Shown in pieces: positions 24,507-33,657 of a stretch of DNA of 64,000 nt; the stretch's first letter is position 1, and every line of letters starts with the position of its first letter. This stretch comes from Sagittula sp048553715 (GTDB taxonomy: Bacteria > Pseudomonadota > Alphaproteobacteria > Rhodobacterales > Rhodobacteraceae): the NCBI RefSeq assembly GCF_048553715.1, contig NZ_JBLZNC010000001.1, forward strand, positions 186,001 through 250,000, given 5' to 3'. Position numbers and translations under genes: made by a program. The notes beneath the pieces were generated by a model. It was given only the letters and a program-made list of their open reading frames with translations. It ran no database searches and was not told the DNA's origin.

Positions 24507-26015
24507 ATGAACGCAATTGTACGTCTGCCGCTGTTCCTTTCTCTAACCGCAGTGGTTTCATTGTCGATGTTTCTGCCGGCAGCTTTTGGCTTGGCCATTG
24601 AAGAGTTCCATGACGCGCGGACGTTCTTCTACGCAGGCTTGATCGGAGTGATCATCACGACGCTCGTAGGAATTGCCCTGTCCAATCGAAGCCACAACCG
24701 AAGCGCGCTGCGCCAGCTTTTGGCGCTTGCCGCAGCGTTTGCTTTTCTACCTGCGTTAATGGCGGTCCCGTTCCAAGAGGCCGTGCGGACAACCACCTTT
24801 GCCAGTGCATATTTTGAAATGGTTTCGGCTTTCACGACCACTGGGGCAAGCTTGTTTGACGCGCCACGTCTATCCGCCCCAGAACACCTTTGGCGGGCAC
24901 AGGTCGGTTGGATGGGCGGAATGTTAATGTGGGTCGCAGCTGCCGCGATCATGGCGCCTTTGGCGCTTGGCGGGTTCGAAGTTACGGCCAGTGGGGAGCC
25001 TGGGCAATCTATTTTGTCGGGCGTTGCCCGAGGTGAGGTGACCGAACCACAGCAAAGATTGTGGCGCGGAATCGAAGCGTTGGTCCCGCTGTATTGCGGT
25101 TTGACGCTTGCTTTAACGATCCTTTTATTGGTGGCTGGAGATCCACCATTAATCGCTTTGACCCATGCGATGGCGGTTATTTCAACTTCCGGTATTTCCC
25201 CGTTGGGCGGCGTAGAAAGTGCCCCCAGCGGAATTGGTGGCGAAATTATCCTTTTTGTGTTTCTGGCATTTGCCTTGTCACGGCAGACGTTCTCGAACGA
25301 TACGCGGCAGGAAAGAGGGCTTTGGTTCGACCCAGAATTTCGAATGGGGTTGATGATTGTTGCCGTGGTACCGCTGACTCTTTTTTTACGCCATTGGGCG
25401 GCCGCTTTTGAAGTGGGGGATGAGCAGAACTGGCTTGCTGGTGTCCGTGCATTGTGGGGGGCTTTGTTTACGGCCGCAAATTTCCTCACGACCAATGGGT
25501 TTGTCAGTTCGGAGTGGGATACCGCGCAAGGCTGGTCCGGGCTGCCAACGCCCGGGATTATTCTGATGGGACTGGCGCTGATCGGGGGCGGAGTGGCCAC
25601 CACCGCTGGTGGCGTTAAGCTGCTGAGGGTTTACGCGCTTTATCTGAACGGGACGCGTGAAATCGAAAGGCTTGTCCACCCATCGTCGGTCGGCGGCGCG
25701 AGCCTTATGGGGCGGAGACTTCGGCGCGAGGGGGCTTTTATCGCATGGGTCTTCTTCATGCTTTTCGCAGTGATATTGGCCGCTTTGACGATGATTTTGG
25801 GAATTTACGGTTTTAATCTCGAACATTCGATCACTTTGGCCATTGCGACGTTAGCCAACGCAGGGCCGTTGATCGAAGTCGCGCCGGAAGTGCCTTTGGA
25901 TATTTCGGCCCATGTTTGGCACGCCAAGGTGTTGCTCTGCGCAGCGATGGTCTTGGGACGGTTGGAGTTGCTCGCAGTAATTGTGATGTTGAGCCCGGAC
26001 AGTTGGCGTGGTTGA
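24507..26015 (+). CDS. trkH: Trk-type potassium channel subunit TrkH
   Basis: This 502-residue inner-membrane potassium translocating subunit has about ten hydrophobic segments. Four pore-loop repeats are recognisable by their selectivity-filter text: SAFTTTGASL, AVISTSGISP, NFLTTNGFVS and ATLANAGPL. Pairing with trkA directly upstream is the normal arrangement. AGGGG and TGGG lie before the ATG at 24507. Expression is probably from the same transcript as trkA. Length is close to the family norm. Confidence 0.95.
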   Translation: MNAIVRLPLFLSLTAVVSLSMFLPAAFGLAIEEFHDARTFFYAGLIGVIITTLVGIALSNRSHNRSALRQLLALAAAFAFLPALMAVPFQEAVRTTTFASAYFEMVSAFTTTGASLFDAPRLSAPEHLWRAQVGWMGGMLMWVAAAAIMAPLALGGFEVTASGEPGQSILSGVARGEVTEPQQRLWRGIEALVPLYCGLTLALTILLLVAGDPPLIALTHAMAVISTSGISPLGGVESAPSGIGGEIILFVFLAFALSRQTFSNDTRQERGLWFDPEFRMGLMIVAVVPLTLFLRHWAAAFEVGDEQNWLAGVRALWGALFTAANFLTTNGFVSSEWDTAQGWSGLPTPGIILMGLALIGGGVATTAGGVKLLRVYALYLNGTREIERLVHPSSVGGASLMGRRLRREGAFIAWVFFMLFAVILAALTMILGIYGFNLEHSITLAIATLANAGPLIEVAPEVPLDISAHVWHAKVLLCAAMVLGRLELLAVIVMLSPDSWRG

Positions 26016-26143
26016 CCTTGTGGCAACAGCGTGAATAAAGACTAAAACTTTCGACTGGAACTCCGGCGTGGGTTGGACATACTCTGAACAATAGGGCGGC
26101 CCCGAGGGACGGGCCAAAGGCAAGAACAAAGGCAAAGAAACCA

Positions 26144-26380
26144 ATGGCTTCCGACAAACAAAATCTCCAGGACGCATTCCTGAACCATGTGCGCAAGACG
26201 AAGGTGCCGGTGACGGTCTTTCTGATTAACGGCGTTAAGCTTCAAGGCGTGATTACATGGTTTGACAATTTTTGCGTGCTTTTGCGTCGCGATGGTCAAT
26301 CTCAACTCGTGTACAAGCATGCCATTTCCACGATCATGCCCGGTCAGCCGATCAATCTTTATGACGGTGAAGAAAACTGA
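26144..26380 (+). CDS. hfq: RNA chaperone Hfq
   Basis: This 78-residue Sm-like protein assembles as a hexamer and pairs small RNAs with mRNAs. Sm1 (VPVTVFLINGVKLQGVITWFDNF) and Sm2 (YKHAISTIMP) are intact and the length is typical of alphaproteobacterial Hfq. The ATG at 26144 lies 128 bases after trkH, enough for its own promoter. Its last codons overlap the probable start of hflX, so the two appear translationally coupled, in keeping with the common hfq-hflX order. Confidence 0.98.
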   Translation: MASDKQNLQDAFLNHVRKTKVPVTVFLINGVKLQGVITWFDNFCVLLRRDGQSQLVYKHAISTIMPGQPINLYDGEEN

Positions 26381-27651
26381 AAGAACACGATACGCCAGTA
26401 ACCCGCGCATGGGTTCTGCATCCCGATATTAAAGCTCCGGGCCTTCGGCGAGATGCCGATATGGCGCTGGAGGAGGCCGTGTCTCTGGCCGTTGCTCTCC
26501 CCAACCTAGAGGTTGCGGGAGCTACGGTTGTGCCCTTGAGAGACCCTCATCCCGGACATCTGTTTGGGACCGGAAAGATCAGCGAACTCCGTGACTTGCT
26601 ACACGATAATGAGGTCGAACTGGTCTTGGTGGATGGTCCTGTCACGCCAGTACAGCAGCGCAACCTTGAGAAAGAATGGAAGGTTAAGCTGCTCGACCGG
26701 ACCGGTTTGATCCTCGAGATCTTCAGTGATCGTGCAGCAACCCGGGAGGGGGTTCTGCAGGTGGAAATGGCCGCGCTGTCTTATCAGCGTACGCGCTTGG
26801 TGCGCGCATGGACCCACCTTGAACGCCAGCGGGGGGGCTTGGGCTTTGTCGGTGGTCCCGGCGAAACGCAGATTGAGGCAGACCGCCGCGCGATTGATGA
26901 GCAGCTCGTCCGGTTGCGGCGTCAGCTGGAGAAAGTTGTTAAAACCCGAGAGCTGCATCGCAAGGCGCGGGCCAAAGTCCCTTATCCGATTGTTGCCTTG
27001 GTGGGCTACACAAACGCCGGAAAGTCGACGCTTTTCAACCGCTTGACCGGGGCCGAGGTTATGGCAAAGGACATGCTTTTTGCCACCTTGGACCCGACGA
27101 TGCGGGCTGTGCAGCTGCCCACAGGCGCGGATGTCATTCTGTCTGACACCGTTGGTTTCATCAGTGATCTCCCCACCGAGCTGGTTGCCGCTTTCCGGGC
27201 AACTTTGGAAGAGGTGCTGGCGGCAGATGTCATCGTCCATGTCCGTGACATTTCCCACCCCGAGACCGAGGCGCAGGCAAAGGATGTGCGCTCTATTCTG
27301 GACGGTTTGGGTGTCGGCGAGGAAACCCCTCAACTGGAATTGTGGAACAAAACTGATAAGTTGGACGGGGAAGCTCAAGCAGCAATTCTGGCGCGCGCGC
27401 AACGGGAGGAGCATGTCTTCGCAATCTCCGCGATCACGGGTGATGGGCTGGACGCATTCCTTGAGGCTGTGACCGCAGCGCTCGGAGAAGAGCGCCGGGA
27501 AGAGCAGCTTGTGCTGGGGTTTGACCAAGGCCGGAAAAGGGCGTGGCTGTATGAAAAGGGATTGGTCACTGCGGAAGAGCAGGGCGAGGACGGCTATACT
27601 GTGAACGTAAGCTGGTCTGCTAGGGATCGCGCGCGGTTCGAAACACTCTAG
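26377..27651 (+). CDS. hflX: Ribosome-splitting GTPase HflX
   Basis: HflX is a GTPase that splits and rescues stalled ribosomes. The glycine-rich HflX N-terminal domain (RGGLGFVGGPGETQIEADRR) precedes the G domain with P-loop GYTNAGKSTLFN, DTVGFI and NKTD. The first in-frame ATG is at 26461, but protein-like, family-like sequence (TRAWVLHPDIK) is encoded upstream of it, down to a stop at 26368-26370. The only plausible initiation codon there is CTG at 26377, overlapping the hfq TGA as CTGA; that gives 424 residues. If ATG 26461 is used the protein has 396 residues and loses the start of the N-terminal domain. Confidence 0.9.
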   Translation: MKEHDTPVTRAWVLHPDIKAPGLRRDADMALEEAVSLAVALPNLEVAGATVVPLRDPHPGHLFGTGKISELRDLLHDNEVELVLVDGPVTPVQQRNLEKEWKVKLLDRTGLILEIFSDRAATREGVLQVEMAALSYQRTRLVRAWTHLERQRGGLGFVGGPGETQIEADRRAIDEQLVRLRRQLEKVVKTRELHRKARAKVPYPIVALVGYTNAGKSTLFNRLTGAEVMAKDMLFATLDPTMRAVQLPTGADVILSDTVGFISDLPTELVAAFRATLEEVLAADVIVHVRDISHPETEAQAKDVRSILDGLGVGEETPQLELWNKTDKLDGEAQAAILARAQREEHVFAISAITGDGLDAFLEAVTAALGEERREEQLVLGFDQGRKRAWLYEKGLVTAEEQGEDGYTVNVSWSARDRARFETL

Positions 27652-27684
27652 GGTTTGCGATCGGCACGCCCAGTCGATCTGTGA

Positions 27685-28536
27685 CTACAAGATCAGAACA
27701 TCTTCGGCCAGCAACTCTTTGGCGAAAGCGAGCCGCCGTAGGTGTCGTCGGGATGGGTGTTCCGGTGTGTTTGCCCAAACCCACAGACAAAAGCATCTCT
27801 GGAGGAACAGGCGGACCGGCGCAGCGGTGTGCTTGTCCCCATAGCTCTCCCGCAAAGGCGCCAATAAGTGCAGCTGTTCCATTGTGGCGAGATCAAGCAA
27901 GAGGGTGAACAGATCGCGTAGGGGCTCGTCCTCAAGGCTGTTTTCAAAATCTATACCGTACAGCCGGTTTCCGTGCCGGACCAGATTGGTGAGCGTCATG
28001 TCGCGGTGAGTCACAGCGCGCCGTGATTTTTGTTTGCGTGTGTCCTGGGCGTAATCCTCTGTACGCTTGGCTGCCAATCGAAAGCTGTCCGGATCGGGAA
28101 TGAACCGGGTTCGGGCGTCTGCCTGCTGTAGAAGGCGGGCAATCCAGCGCAGCTGACCAATGGGGCGGAAGGGGAATTTGCGCTCGGTCAGTCCGTGGAA
28201 CGTGTTGAGCCAAAGTCCCGCAGCCTGAATATCCTCAAGTTGTGGAGAATGTGAAATGTCTGGGCCGTCTAATCTCGGCATCGCGAAAACGAGATCGTCA
28301 TACAGCAAGACCTGCGGGGCCAAGCCATGCGATGAAACCTCCGCTTGGCGCGCCGCTTGGAGGTCTGCGCGTTCGCGAAGCAGGGGCGAGAAAACTTTGA
28401 ATACCCTAGTTTCGTCGGCAAAGACATATGCGTCCACGGGGCCTGTCTGCGGCTTCAATGGCAGGACGTTTGCCGTAATGCCGTGTACGTTAAGCACGCG
28501 TGACAACTGAACGCGCGCTTCGGCCTCGGTGATCAT
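27685..28536 (-). CDS. Aminoglycoside-phosphotransferase-like kinase
   Basis: The 283-residue protein has the APH/choline-kinase fold signature. The Brenner motif is H177RDMTLTN184 (His-x-Asp and Asn) and the metal-binding Asp196 is in GIDFEN. The N-terminal lobe (residues 33-90) has an ATP-site-like VFKVF strand and DDLVFAMPRLDG. The substrate is unknown; the fold serves small-molecule kinases for sugars, choline, lipids and antibiotics. It overlaps the penicillin-acylase-family gene upstream by an ATGA, so the two are made together and may act in one pathway. No signal peptide is present, so it is cytoplasmic. Confidence 0.75.
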   Translation of the reverse strand: MITEAEARVQLSRVLNVHGITANVLPLKPQTGPVDAYVFADETRVFKVFSPLLRERADLQAARQAEVSSHGLAPQVLLYDDLVFAMPRLDGPDISHSPQLEDIQAAGLWLNTFHGLTERKFPFRPIGQLRWIARLLQQADARTRFIPDPDSFRLAAKRTEDYAQDTRKQKSRRAVTHRDMTLTNLVRHGNRLYGIDFENSLEDEPLRDLFTLLLDLATMEQLHLLAPLRESYGDKHTAAPVRLFLQRCFCLWVWANTPEHPSRRHLRRLAFAKELLAEDVLIL

Positions 28537-30998
28537 GGCTTGATCAGGCGTGTGATGCCTGTTGCGGCCGCGCGTGCGAGATCTGTATCCAAAGACATGG
28601 GGATATACTCGCCGCGCCGCCAAAGTTGCCCAAGATCGTCGTAATGACGGGACAGCGGATGCCCCGATTGCCCGGTGGACGAAATATAGACAGAGCTGTC
28701 GGGGTCCGCGAAATCGTAAACCCCGCGATAGGCAGCGGCATGCACATTGGCAAAGGGTTCCGGCCCGGTCCCAGCAGTTCTGCCGCGCTGGAGCGTAAAA
28801 TCACCGCCAGAGGTGTTTTGCCGAATGTTCACAATATTCCGCAGCAGAGGGATCTCGCCCAGTACGGAATGTTCGTGGATGGCCACATGGGCATCGCCCC
28901 AGCGCAGGGATTCCAGCTGGCCACCGTAGGTCTCGGATATCCAGACCAGGGCATCATCCAAAGCCAGACGAGCAATATCCGAACAACTCTCAATACGCGC
29001 CGATCTTATGACATCACACCACGCGGCGGCACCATCGACATTGCGAAACACACGTTCGATGAACAGCGGTTCGACATGGGTGTAGCTTTCCGCCAGCGGC
29101 CCCAGATCGTCGCGGATTAACCTCTCTTGCAAGAACCTTATCCACGCAGAGTAGATTAAAGGTTCTGGCAAGTGTTCGTTCATCTCTCCATTCCAATCGG
29201 CGAGAAGTGCCAAGGCGCGTTGCCGCTGACGCTCCGGCGTGCCTTCGGGGGCGGATTCGCCGGTGAACCACAAGTCGCGTCCGATCAGCGGCAACAAAGT
29301 GCGTGCGGCGGGCGAAACGGTATCAAGCTGGGCCTCGATGAAACTGTCCCGAGTGTGAACTTTCCGACCTTGCATCAGGCTTCGCCACCGCTGAACGCGC
29401 TGGCTGTCACCCCATTCGAACGAAAGATGGCGTGGAAACGGGCGGTCGATGGTCTTGTTGTTCGTGTTGCCGACGATCCCACCCGATGGGGCCACAAAAG
29501 CAGGGTTCGACGAATAGGCAAAGGTGCCTTGCCAGCGGTTTTGCTCCAACCATCCGGGGGCGGGCAGTCGGCCAAGGCTTTGGTGTGCTTCGTCCCTGAT
29601 CGGCATATGGCCCACAAGCTTCATGGCCACGCTATCGCGATCGACCAGTGTCAGGTTCTGAGAGGGGGCGACATACGCACGCGAAATATCAATGGCTTGC
29701 GGTACGTCCTGGGCCATCATCAACCCGACGGCGGCCGAGATGGATGTGTCTTGTGGTGACAGGGCGGTCCAGCCAAGCGACACAACATGATTTGCGGGGG
29801 TTATCGTGTCGAGATCGAAATGCGTAGAGGGCAGCACCGGCCCATTGTCAGTAAAACGCAATGTAATGGTGATGGGCTGCTCGCCCTTGATGTCTATGAT
29901 CGACTTGCGTGTGCGAAATGGTTTCCAGCCATCTGGCGTGCGATACTGTTCCGCGTTTTCCGGATTGAGCTGTTCAAAGAACAAATCCTGATCGTCGAGG
30001 TAAGACGAGGTTAAACCCCAGCCCAATCGCTCCGATCTGCCCACCATTATCGCCGGAATGCCCGGAATCGTGCCGCCAATGACCCCACCGGTTTGCAACT
30101 CCATTCGTGCGAGATACCAGACAGAGGGGGCGGTCAGGCCAAGGTGCGGGTCGTTGGCCAGCAGCGACCCGCGCGAGGCCGATCGGTCAGGAGCGGCGGC
30201 CCAGGCGTTGGAGGCGCCGCCTAAGCCCCGTGGCGGTGTGGCGGGCAAAAACCGGGTGTTTGGTGCACGGCTTTCGGCATACTTGGGCAGATCCAGTTGA
30301 TCTAGATAGGCGAGGTCGGGCAGGGCAGCCACACCATCGCCGGGAATATCGGGCAAGATGTCGGACAAACGCTTTTCATCCCCCAACATCAGCGCGGTGC
30401 GCAGCCGCAGGACCTCTTCTCCGATATGGCCCGACAATTGCAGGGCCAACAGTTTGACCAATGCGATGGAGTCGGCCGGCCGCCACGGGGCAATCGCAGC
30501 ATCAAACAAGAAGAACTCTGGCGCACCCCGTCCTAAGGCATCGGCGTTAATCTCTTCGATACGAGCGTTAACCCCCGCGGCGTAGGCCTCGAGCGCATCC
30601 AAAGTTTGGGCATCTTGATGTTCGACGGAGGCGACCGCCAAAGGATAGAGATCCAGACGACGCAAAAGCGTATCGGTGTGTACGGTTCGTTGGCCAAACA
30701 GCTCTGACAGGCGACCTTGAGCGGTGCGCCGCAGCAGCATCATCTGCCACAGGCGGTCCTGCGCGTGCGCATAGCCCAAACCGAAAAACGCATCCCGGTC
30801 AGACAGCGCCATGATATGCGGCACCGCGTTGTTATCGCGAATAATTTCGATGTCAGCCGTAATACCCGATACGGCGCGGGTCTTGTCATAGTCGGGCAGG
30901 GACCGCAGTGCGAGATGCCGGACCAAACCCACCGCAAGCAGAGCGAGGACCAAAACAACTGTGGTCAGTCTGAAAAGCCAGCGGAACACTCGGGCCAT
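28533..30998 (-). CDS. Penicillin acylase family protein (Ntn hydrolase)
   Basis: The 821-residue amide hydrolase precursor is expected to self-cleave into alpha and beta chains. The new N-terminal nucleophile would be Ser263 in LGGASNAWAAAP, the usual serine preceding an Asn-x-Trp. An N-terminal hydrophobic segment (residues 9-26) acts as signal or anchor, so it works in the periplasm. Relatives cleave penicillins or acyl-homoserine lactones; the actual substrate here is unknown. AGGAGAG precedes the ATG at 30998. The kinase-like gene follows with an overlapping start. Confidence 0.92.
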   Translation of the reverse strand: MARVFRWLFRLTTVVLVLALLAVGLVRHLALRSLPDYDKTRAVSGITADIEIIRDNNAVPHIMALSDRDAFFGLGYAHAQDRLWQMMLLRRTAQGRLSELFGQRTVHTDTLLRRLDLYPLAVASVEHQDAQTLDALEAYAAGVNARIEEINADALGRGAPEFFLFDAAIAPWRPADSIALVKLLALQLSGHIGEEVLRLRTALMLGDEKRLSDILPDIPGDGVAALPDLAYLDQLDLPKYAESRAPNTRFLPATPPRGLGGASNAWAAAPDRSASRGSLLANDPHLGLTAPSVWYLARMELQTGGVIGGTIPGIPAIMVGRSERLGWGLTSSYLDDQDLFFEQLNPENAEQYRTPDGWKPFRTRKSIIDIKGEQPITITLRFTDNGPVLPSTHFDLDTITPANHVVSLGWTALSPQDTSISAAVGLMMAQDVPQAIDISRAYVAPSQNLTLVDRDSVAMKLVGHMPIRDEAHQSLGRLPAPGWLEQNRWQGTFAYSSNPAFVAPSGGIVGNTNNKTIDRPFPRHLSFEWGDSQRVQRWRSLMQGRKVHTRDSFIEAQLDTVSPAARTLLPLIGRDLWFTGESAPEGTPERQRQRALALLADWNGEMNEHLPEPLIYSAWIRFLQERLIRDDLGPLAESYTHVEPLFIERVFRNVDGAAAWCDVIRSARIESCSDIARLALDDALVWISETYGGQLESLRWGDAHVAIHEHSVLGEIPLLRNIVNIRQNTSGGDFTLQRGRTAGTGPEPFANVHAAAYRGVYDFADPDSSVYISSTGQSGHPLSRHYDDLGQLWRRGEYIPMSLDTDLARAAATGITRLIKP

Positions 30999-31099
30999 TT
31001 CACTCTCCTGCGAAATCGGGTTAATTCAGGTGCGAAGGATTAACTTGCAGGGGACATGTTGCCAAGGGCTGCATCCCCTCAGCCAGTGGGGAGAGCACA

Positions 31100-31972
31100 A
31101 TGGCGAAGATAGCATTTCTGGGGTTGGGCGTTATGGGGTATCCCATGGCCGGCCATTTGGTCACGGCTGGACATGAAGTAACGGTTTACAACCGAACCAC
31201 GGCAAAAGCGGAAAAATGGGCGGCAGAGCACGGCGGCGCGGTTGGCAGAACCCCGCGCGAGGCCGTTGCTGATGCGGATTTTGTTATGTGCTGCGTCGGC
31301 AATGACGATGATTTGCGTTCGGTGTGTCTGGGCGAAGACGGCGCGTTCGCCGGAATGTCCGGCGGCATCTTTGTCGACCACACAACCGTTTCGGCTCAGG
31401 TCACGCGTGAGTTGCACGATCAAGCCGCCGCCGATGGCATTGCGTTTGTGGATGCGCCGGTGTCTGGCGGTCAGGCGGGGGCCGAAAACGGTCAATTGGT
31501 GGTCATGTGTGGCGGGTCAGAGGACGCCTACGCCGCGGCAGAGCCGATGATCGCGGCCTACGCCAAACTGTGCAAACGGCTGGGAGAGACGGGCGCGGGC
31601 CAGTTGTGCAAATCGGTGAACCAGATCTGTATCGCGGGGCTGGTGCAGGGCCTGTCCGAAGGGCTGCATTTCGCAGAGAAGGCCGGTCTTGACGGGCGCG
31701 CGGTGGTCGAGGTGATCGCAGGCGGTGCTGCGGGATCGTGGCAGATGCAAAACCGGTTCGAGACCATGTTGGACGGCCATTTTGACCACGGGTTTGCCAC
31801 CGATTGGATGCGTAAGGATTTGGCAATCTGTCTGAAGACGGCTGAGGAAACTGGGGCCTCTCTGCCCGTCACAGCGCTGGTCGACCAGTTTTACAAAGAT
31901 GTCCAAAACATGGGCGGCGGGCGCTGGGACACCTCAAGCCTGTTTGCCCGCCTGCGCAAAATCTCTGAGTAA
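31100..31972 (+). CDS. NAD(P)-dependent beta-hydroxyacid dehydrogenase
   Basis: The 290-residue enzyme is a member of the 3-hydroxyisobutyrate dehydrogenase / tartronate semialdehyde reductase family. The N-terminal GLGVMGYPMAGHL (residues 8-20) is the dinucleotide-binding loop, DAPVSGGQAGAENGQL (118-133) is the substrate-binding signature, and Lys171 in CKSVNQ is the catalytic lysine. It could reduce tartronate semialdehyde, oxidise 3-hydroxyisobutyrate, or act on succinic semialdehyde; sequence does not decide. A good GGGGAGAG lies before the ATG at 31100. It converges on moaA and is divergent from the acylase gene. Confidence 0.9.
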   Translation: MAKIAFLGLGVMGYPMAGHLVTAGHEVTVYNRTTAKAEKWAAEHGGAVGRTPREAVADADFVMCCVGNDDDLRSVCLGEDGAFAGMSGGIFVDHTTVSAQVTRELHDQAAADGIAFVDAPVSGGQAGAENGQLVVMCGGSEDAYAAAEPMIAAYAKLCKRLGETGAGQLCKSVNQICIAGLVQGLSEGLHFAEKAGLDGRAVVEVIAGGAAGSWQMQNRFETMLDGHFDHGFATDWMRKDLAICLKTAEETGASLPVTALVDQFYKDVQNMGGGRWDTSSLFARLRKISE

Positions 31973-31981
31973 CAATTGTTA

Positions 31982-32008
31982 ATCGGGCGCTTTGACAGCG
32001 CGCCCGAT
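31982..32008. repeat. Hairpin between converging genes
   Basis: ATCGGGCGC (31982-31990) pairs perfectly with 32000-32008 around a 9-base loop, between the dehydrogenase stop and the moaA stop. There is no T-run on either side, so it may be a rho-dependent 3'-end hairpin rather than an intrinsic terminator. Confidence 0.45.
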
Positions 32009-32015
32009 CACGCAC

Positions 32016-33023
32016 TTACCCGCCTGTGTGGCTCATGTGGCGGGTGACGCGACCATCGACTGTCTGGCGTGAATAGTCGAAATCATGGCCCTTGGGCTTA
32101 AGCCGGATCGCAGCCCGAATGGCATCTTCCAGCGCTGCATCGCTTTCGGGATGGTTGCGCAGGGCCGCACGCAGGTCTGCGTTGTCGTCCTGCCCCAAAC
32201 ACATGAACAGCTCACCGGTGCAGGTCAGACGCACCCTGTTACAGCTTTCGCAGAAGTTATGCGACAGCGGCGTGATAAAGCCGATCTTCTGACCGGTCTC
32301 TTCCAGTCGGACATAGCGCGCAGGGCCACCTGTGTTCTCCGGCAGATCCGTCAGCGTGTAGCTTTGCGCCAGTTGCGCGCGCAGGTCCGTCAGTTTCCAG
32401 TATTGATCCAGCCGGTCCTCATTGCCGATGTCGCCCATCGGCATGACCTCGATCCACGTCAGATCCATGTCGCGCTCAGCCGCCCATTGTGTGATCGACA
32501 CCAGTTCGTCGTCGTTGAACCCCTTGAGGGCGACAGCGTTGATCTTCACCCGCAGGCCCGCACGTTGCGCCGCGTCAATCCCCTTGAGCACTTGCGGCAG
32601 GCGCCCCCAGCGGGTCACTTCGGCAAATTTGGCCTCGTCCAGCGTATCGAGCGAGATGTTCACCCGCCGCACCCCGGCCGCATAAAGATCATCGGCAAAG
32701 CGGGCCAGCTGGCTGCCGTTGGTGGTCAGGGTCAGCTCTTTGAGCGCGCCGCTGTCCAGATGCCGCCCCATGCGGTTGAAAAACGTCATGATGTCGCGAC
32801 GGACCAAGGGCTCGCCCCCGGTGATGCGCAGCTTTTCGACCCCTAGCCGCACAAAGGTCGAACACATCCGGTCCAGCTCCTCCAGCGTCAGCAGTTCCTT
32901 TTTGGGAAGAAACGTCATGTTTTCCGACATGCAATAGACGCAGCGGAAATCGCAGCGGTCGGTGACGGAAACCCGAAGATAAGAGATCGGGCGCATGAAC
33001 GGGTCGATAAGAGGTGCTGTCAT
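32016..33023 (-). CDS. moaA: GTP 3',8-cyclase MoaA
   Basis: The first enzyme of molybdenum cofactor synthesis converts GTP to 3',8-cyclo-7,8-dihydro-GTP by radical SAM chemistry. The 335-residue protein has the N-terminal cluster cysteines C24, C28 and C31 (CDFRCVYC), the C-terminal cluster CESCNRVRLTCTGE, and ends in the catalytically needed Gly-Gly. The start at 33023 gives MTAPLIDPFMRPISYLRVS; a frame open to 33197 is discarded as it overlaps the divergent promoter and adds a His/Pro-rich tail. No other moa gene is in the window. Confidence 0.97.
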   Translation of the reverse strand: MTAPLIDPFMRPISYLRVSVTDRCDFRCVYCMSENMTFLPKKELLTLEELDRMCSTFVRLGVEKLRITGGEPLVRRDIMTFFNRMGRHLDSGALKELTLTTNGSQLARFADDLYAAGVRRVNISLDTLDEAKFAEVTRWGRLPQVLKGIDAAQRAGLRVKINAVALKGFNDDELVSITQWAAERDMDLTWIEVMPMGDIGNEDRLDQYWKLTDLRAQLAQSYTLTDLPENTGGPARYVRLEETGQKIGFITPLSHNFCESCNRVRLTCTGELFMCLGQDDNADLRAALRNHPESDAALEDAIRAAIRLKPKGHDFDYSRQTVDGRVTRHMSHTGG

Positions 33024-33133
33024 GACCCCAAGGTAGGGCTCGGCATGAAACTGAGCAAGCCCTGCTGCGTGATTGTGTACAAAAGGCCAATATGTGTAGG
33101 TAGGGTTCAGATGACAGGCATAAGAGGTTGCAT

Positions 33134-33640
33134 ATGCGTATTGCGATGATGGCGGGTGTGATGGCGGCGATGTCGCTTGGGGCCTGTTCGGGCACACCCT
33201 TTGAACGAAACGCGCAGCCCGCGCCGGTCGATCCGGTCCAAGGCGAGGTAGAACAAAGCCGTCCCGAGGCGCGCCCGGCCACGGTTTCCGCGCCCAAGCC
33301 GCCTGCAGGTGCGCGCACCGCGGCGCAGTTCGATACCGTTTCTGCCGAAGAAAAAGCGGCGGCCAAGGCCGCGCCCGCTGACCCTGCGGGCGAACAGGCT
33401 TTGGGCAGCACGGTGGCCTCTTTGGGGGATCCGTCCAAGCCGGGGCTTTGGCTGGAGACGCCGTTGGTCAAATCCGTGCAGTCGGGGCGGGTGGCCTATA
33501 ACGGGCAAAGCGCCAAGGTAGAGCTGCGCCCGATTGATGGCCCCGCATCCGCAGGCAGCCGGATGTCGCTGTCGGCCATGCAACTGGTTGGCGCACCGCT
33601 GACAGATCTGCCCACGGTCGAGGTCTTTGCCGGCGGCTGA
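33134..33640 (+). CDS. Small Ala/Pro-rich lipoprotein
   Basis: This 168-residue protein has a short signal peptide and lipobox LGA followed by Cys18, a proline/alanine-rich linker (residues 20-85), and a conserved C-terminal domain beginning SLGDPSKPGLWLETPLVKS and ending LTDLPTVEVF. I recall similar lipoproteins in roseobacters, sometimes misnamed D-galactarate dehydratase; the length excludes that enzyme. The C-terminal part looks like a compact all-beta domain. The ATG at 33134 has AGAGGT 6 bases upstream, better than a TTG at 33128. It is likely an envelope protein of unknown role. Confidence 0.75.
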   Translation: MRIAMMAGVMAAMSLGACSGTPFERNAQPAPVDPVQGEVEQSRPEARPATVSAPKPPAGARTAAQFDTVSAEEKAAAKAAPADPAGEQALGSTVASLGDPSKPGLWLETPLVKSVQSGRVAYNGQSAKVELRPIDGPASAGSRMSLSAMQLVGAPLTDLPTVEVFAGG

Positions 33641-33657
33641 ACCGGCGGCGTTACGGT

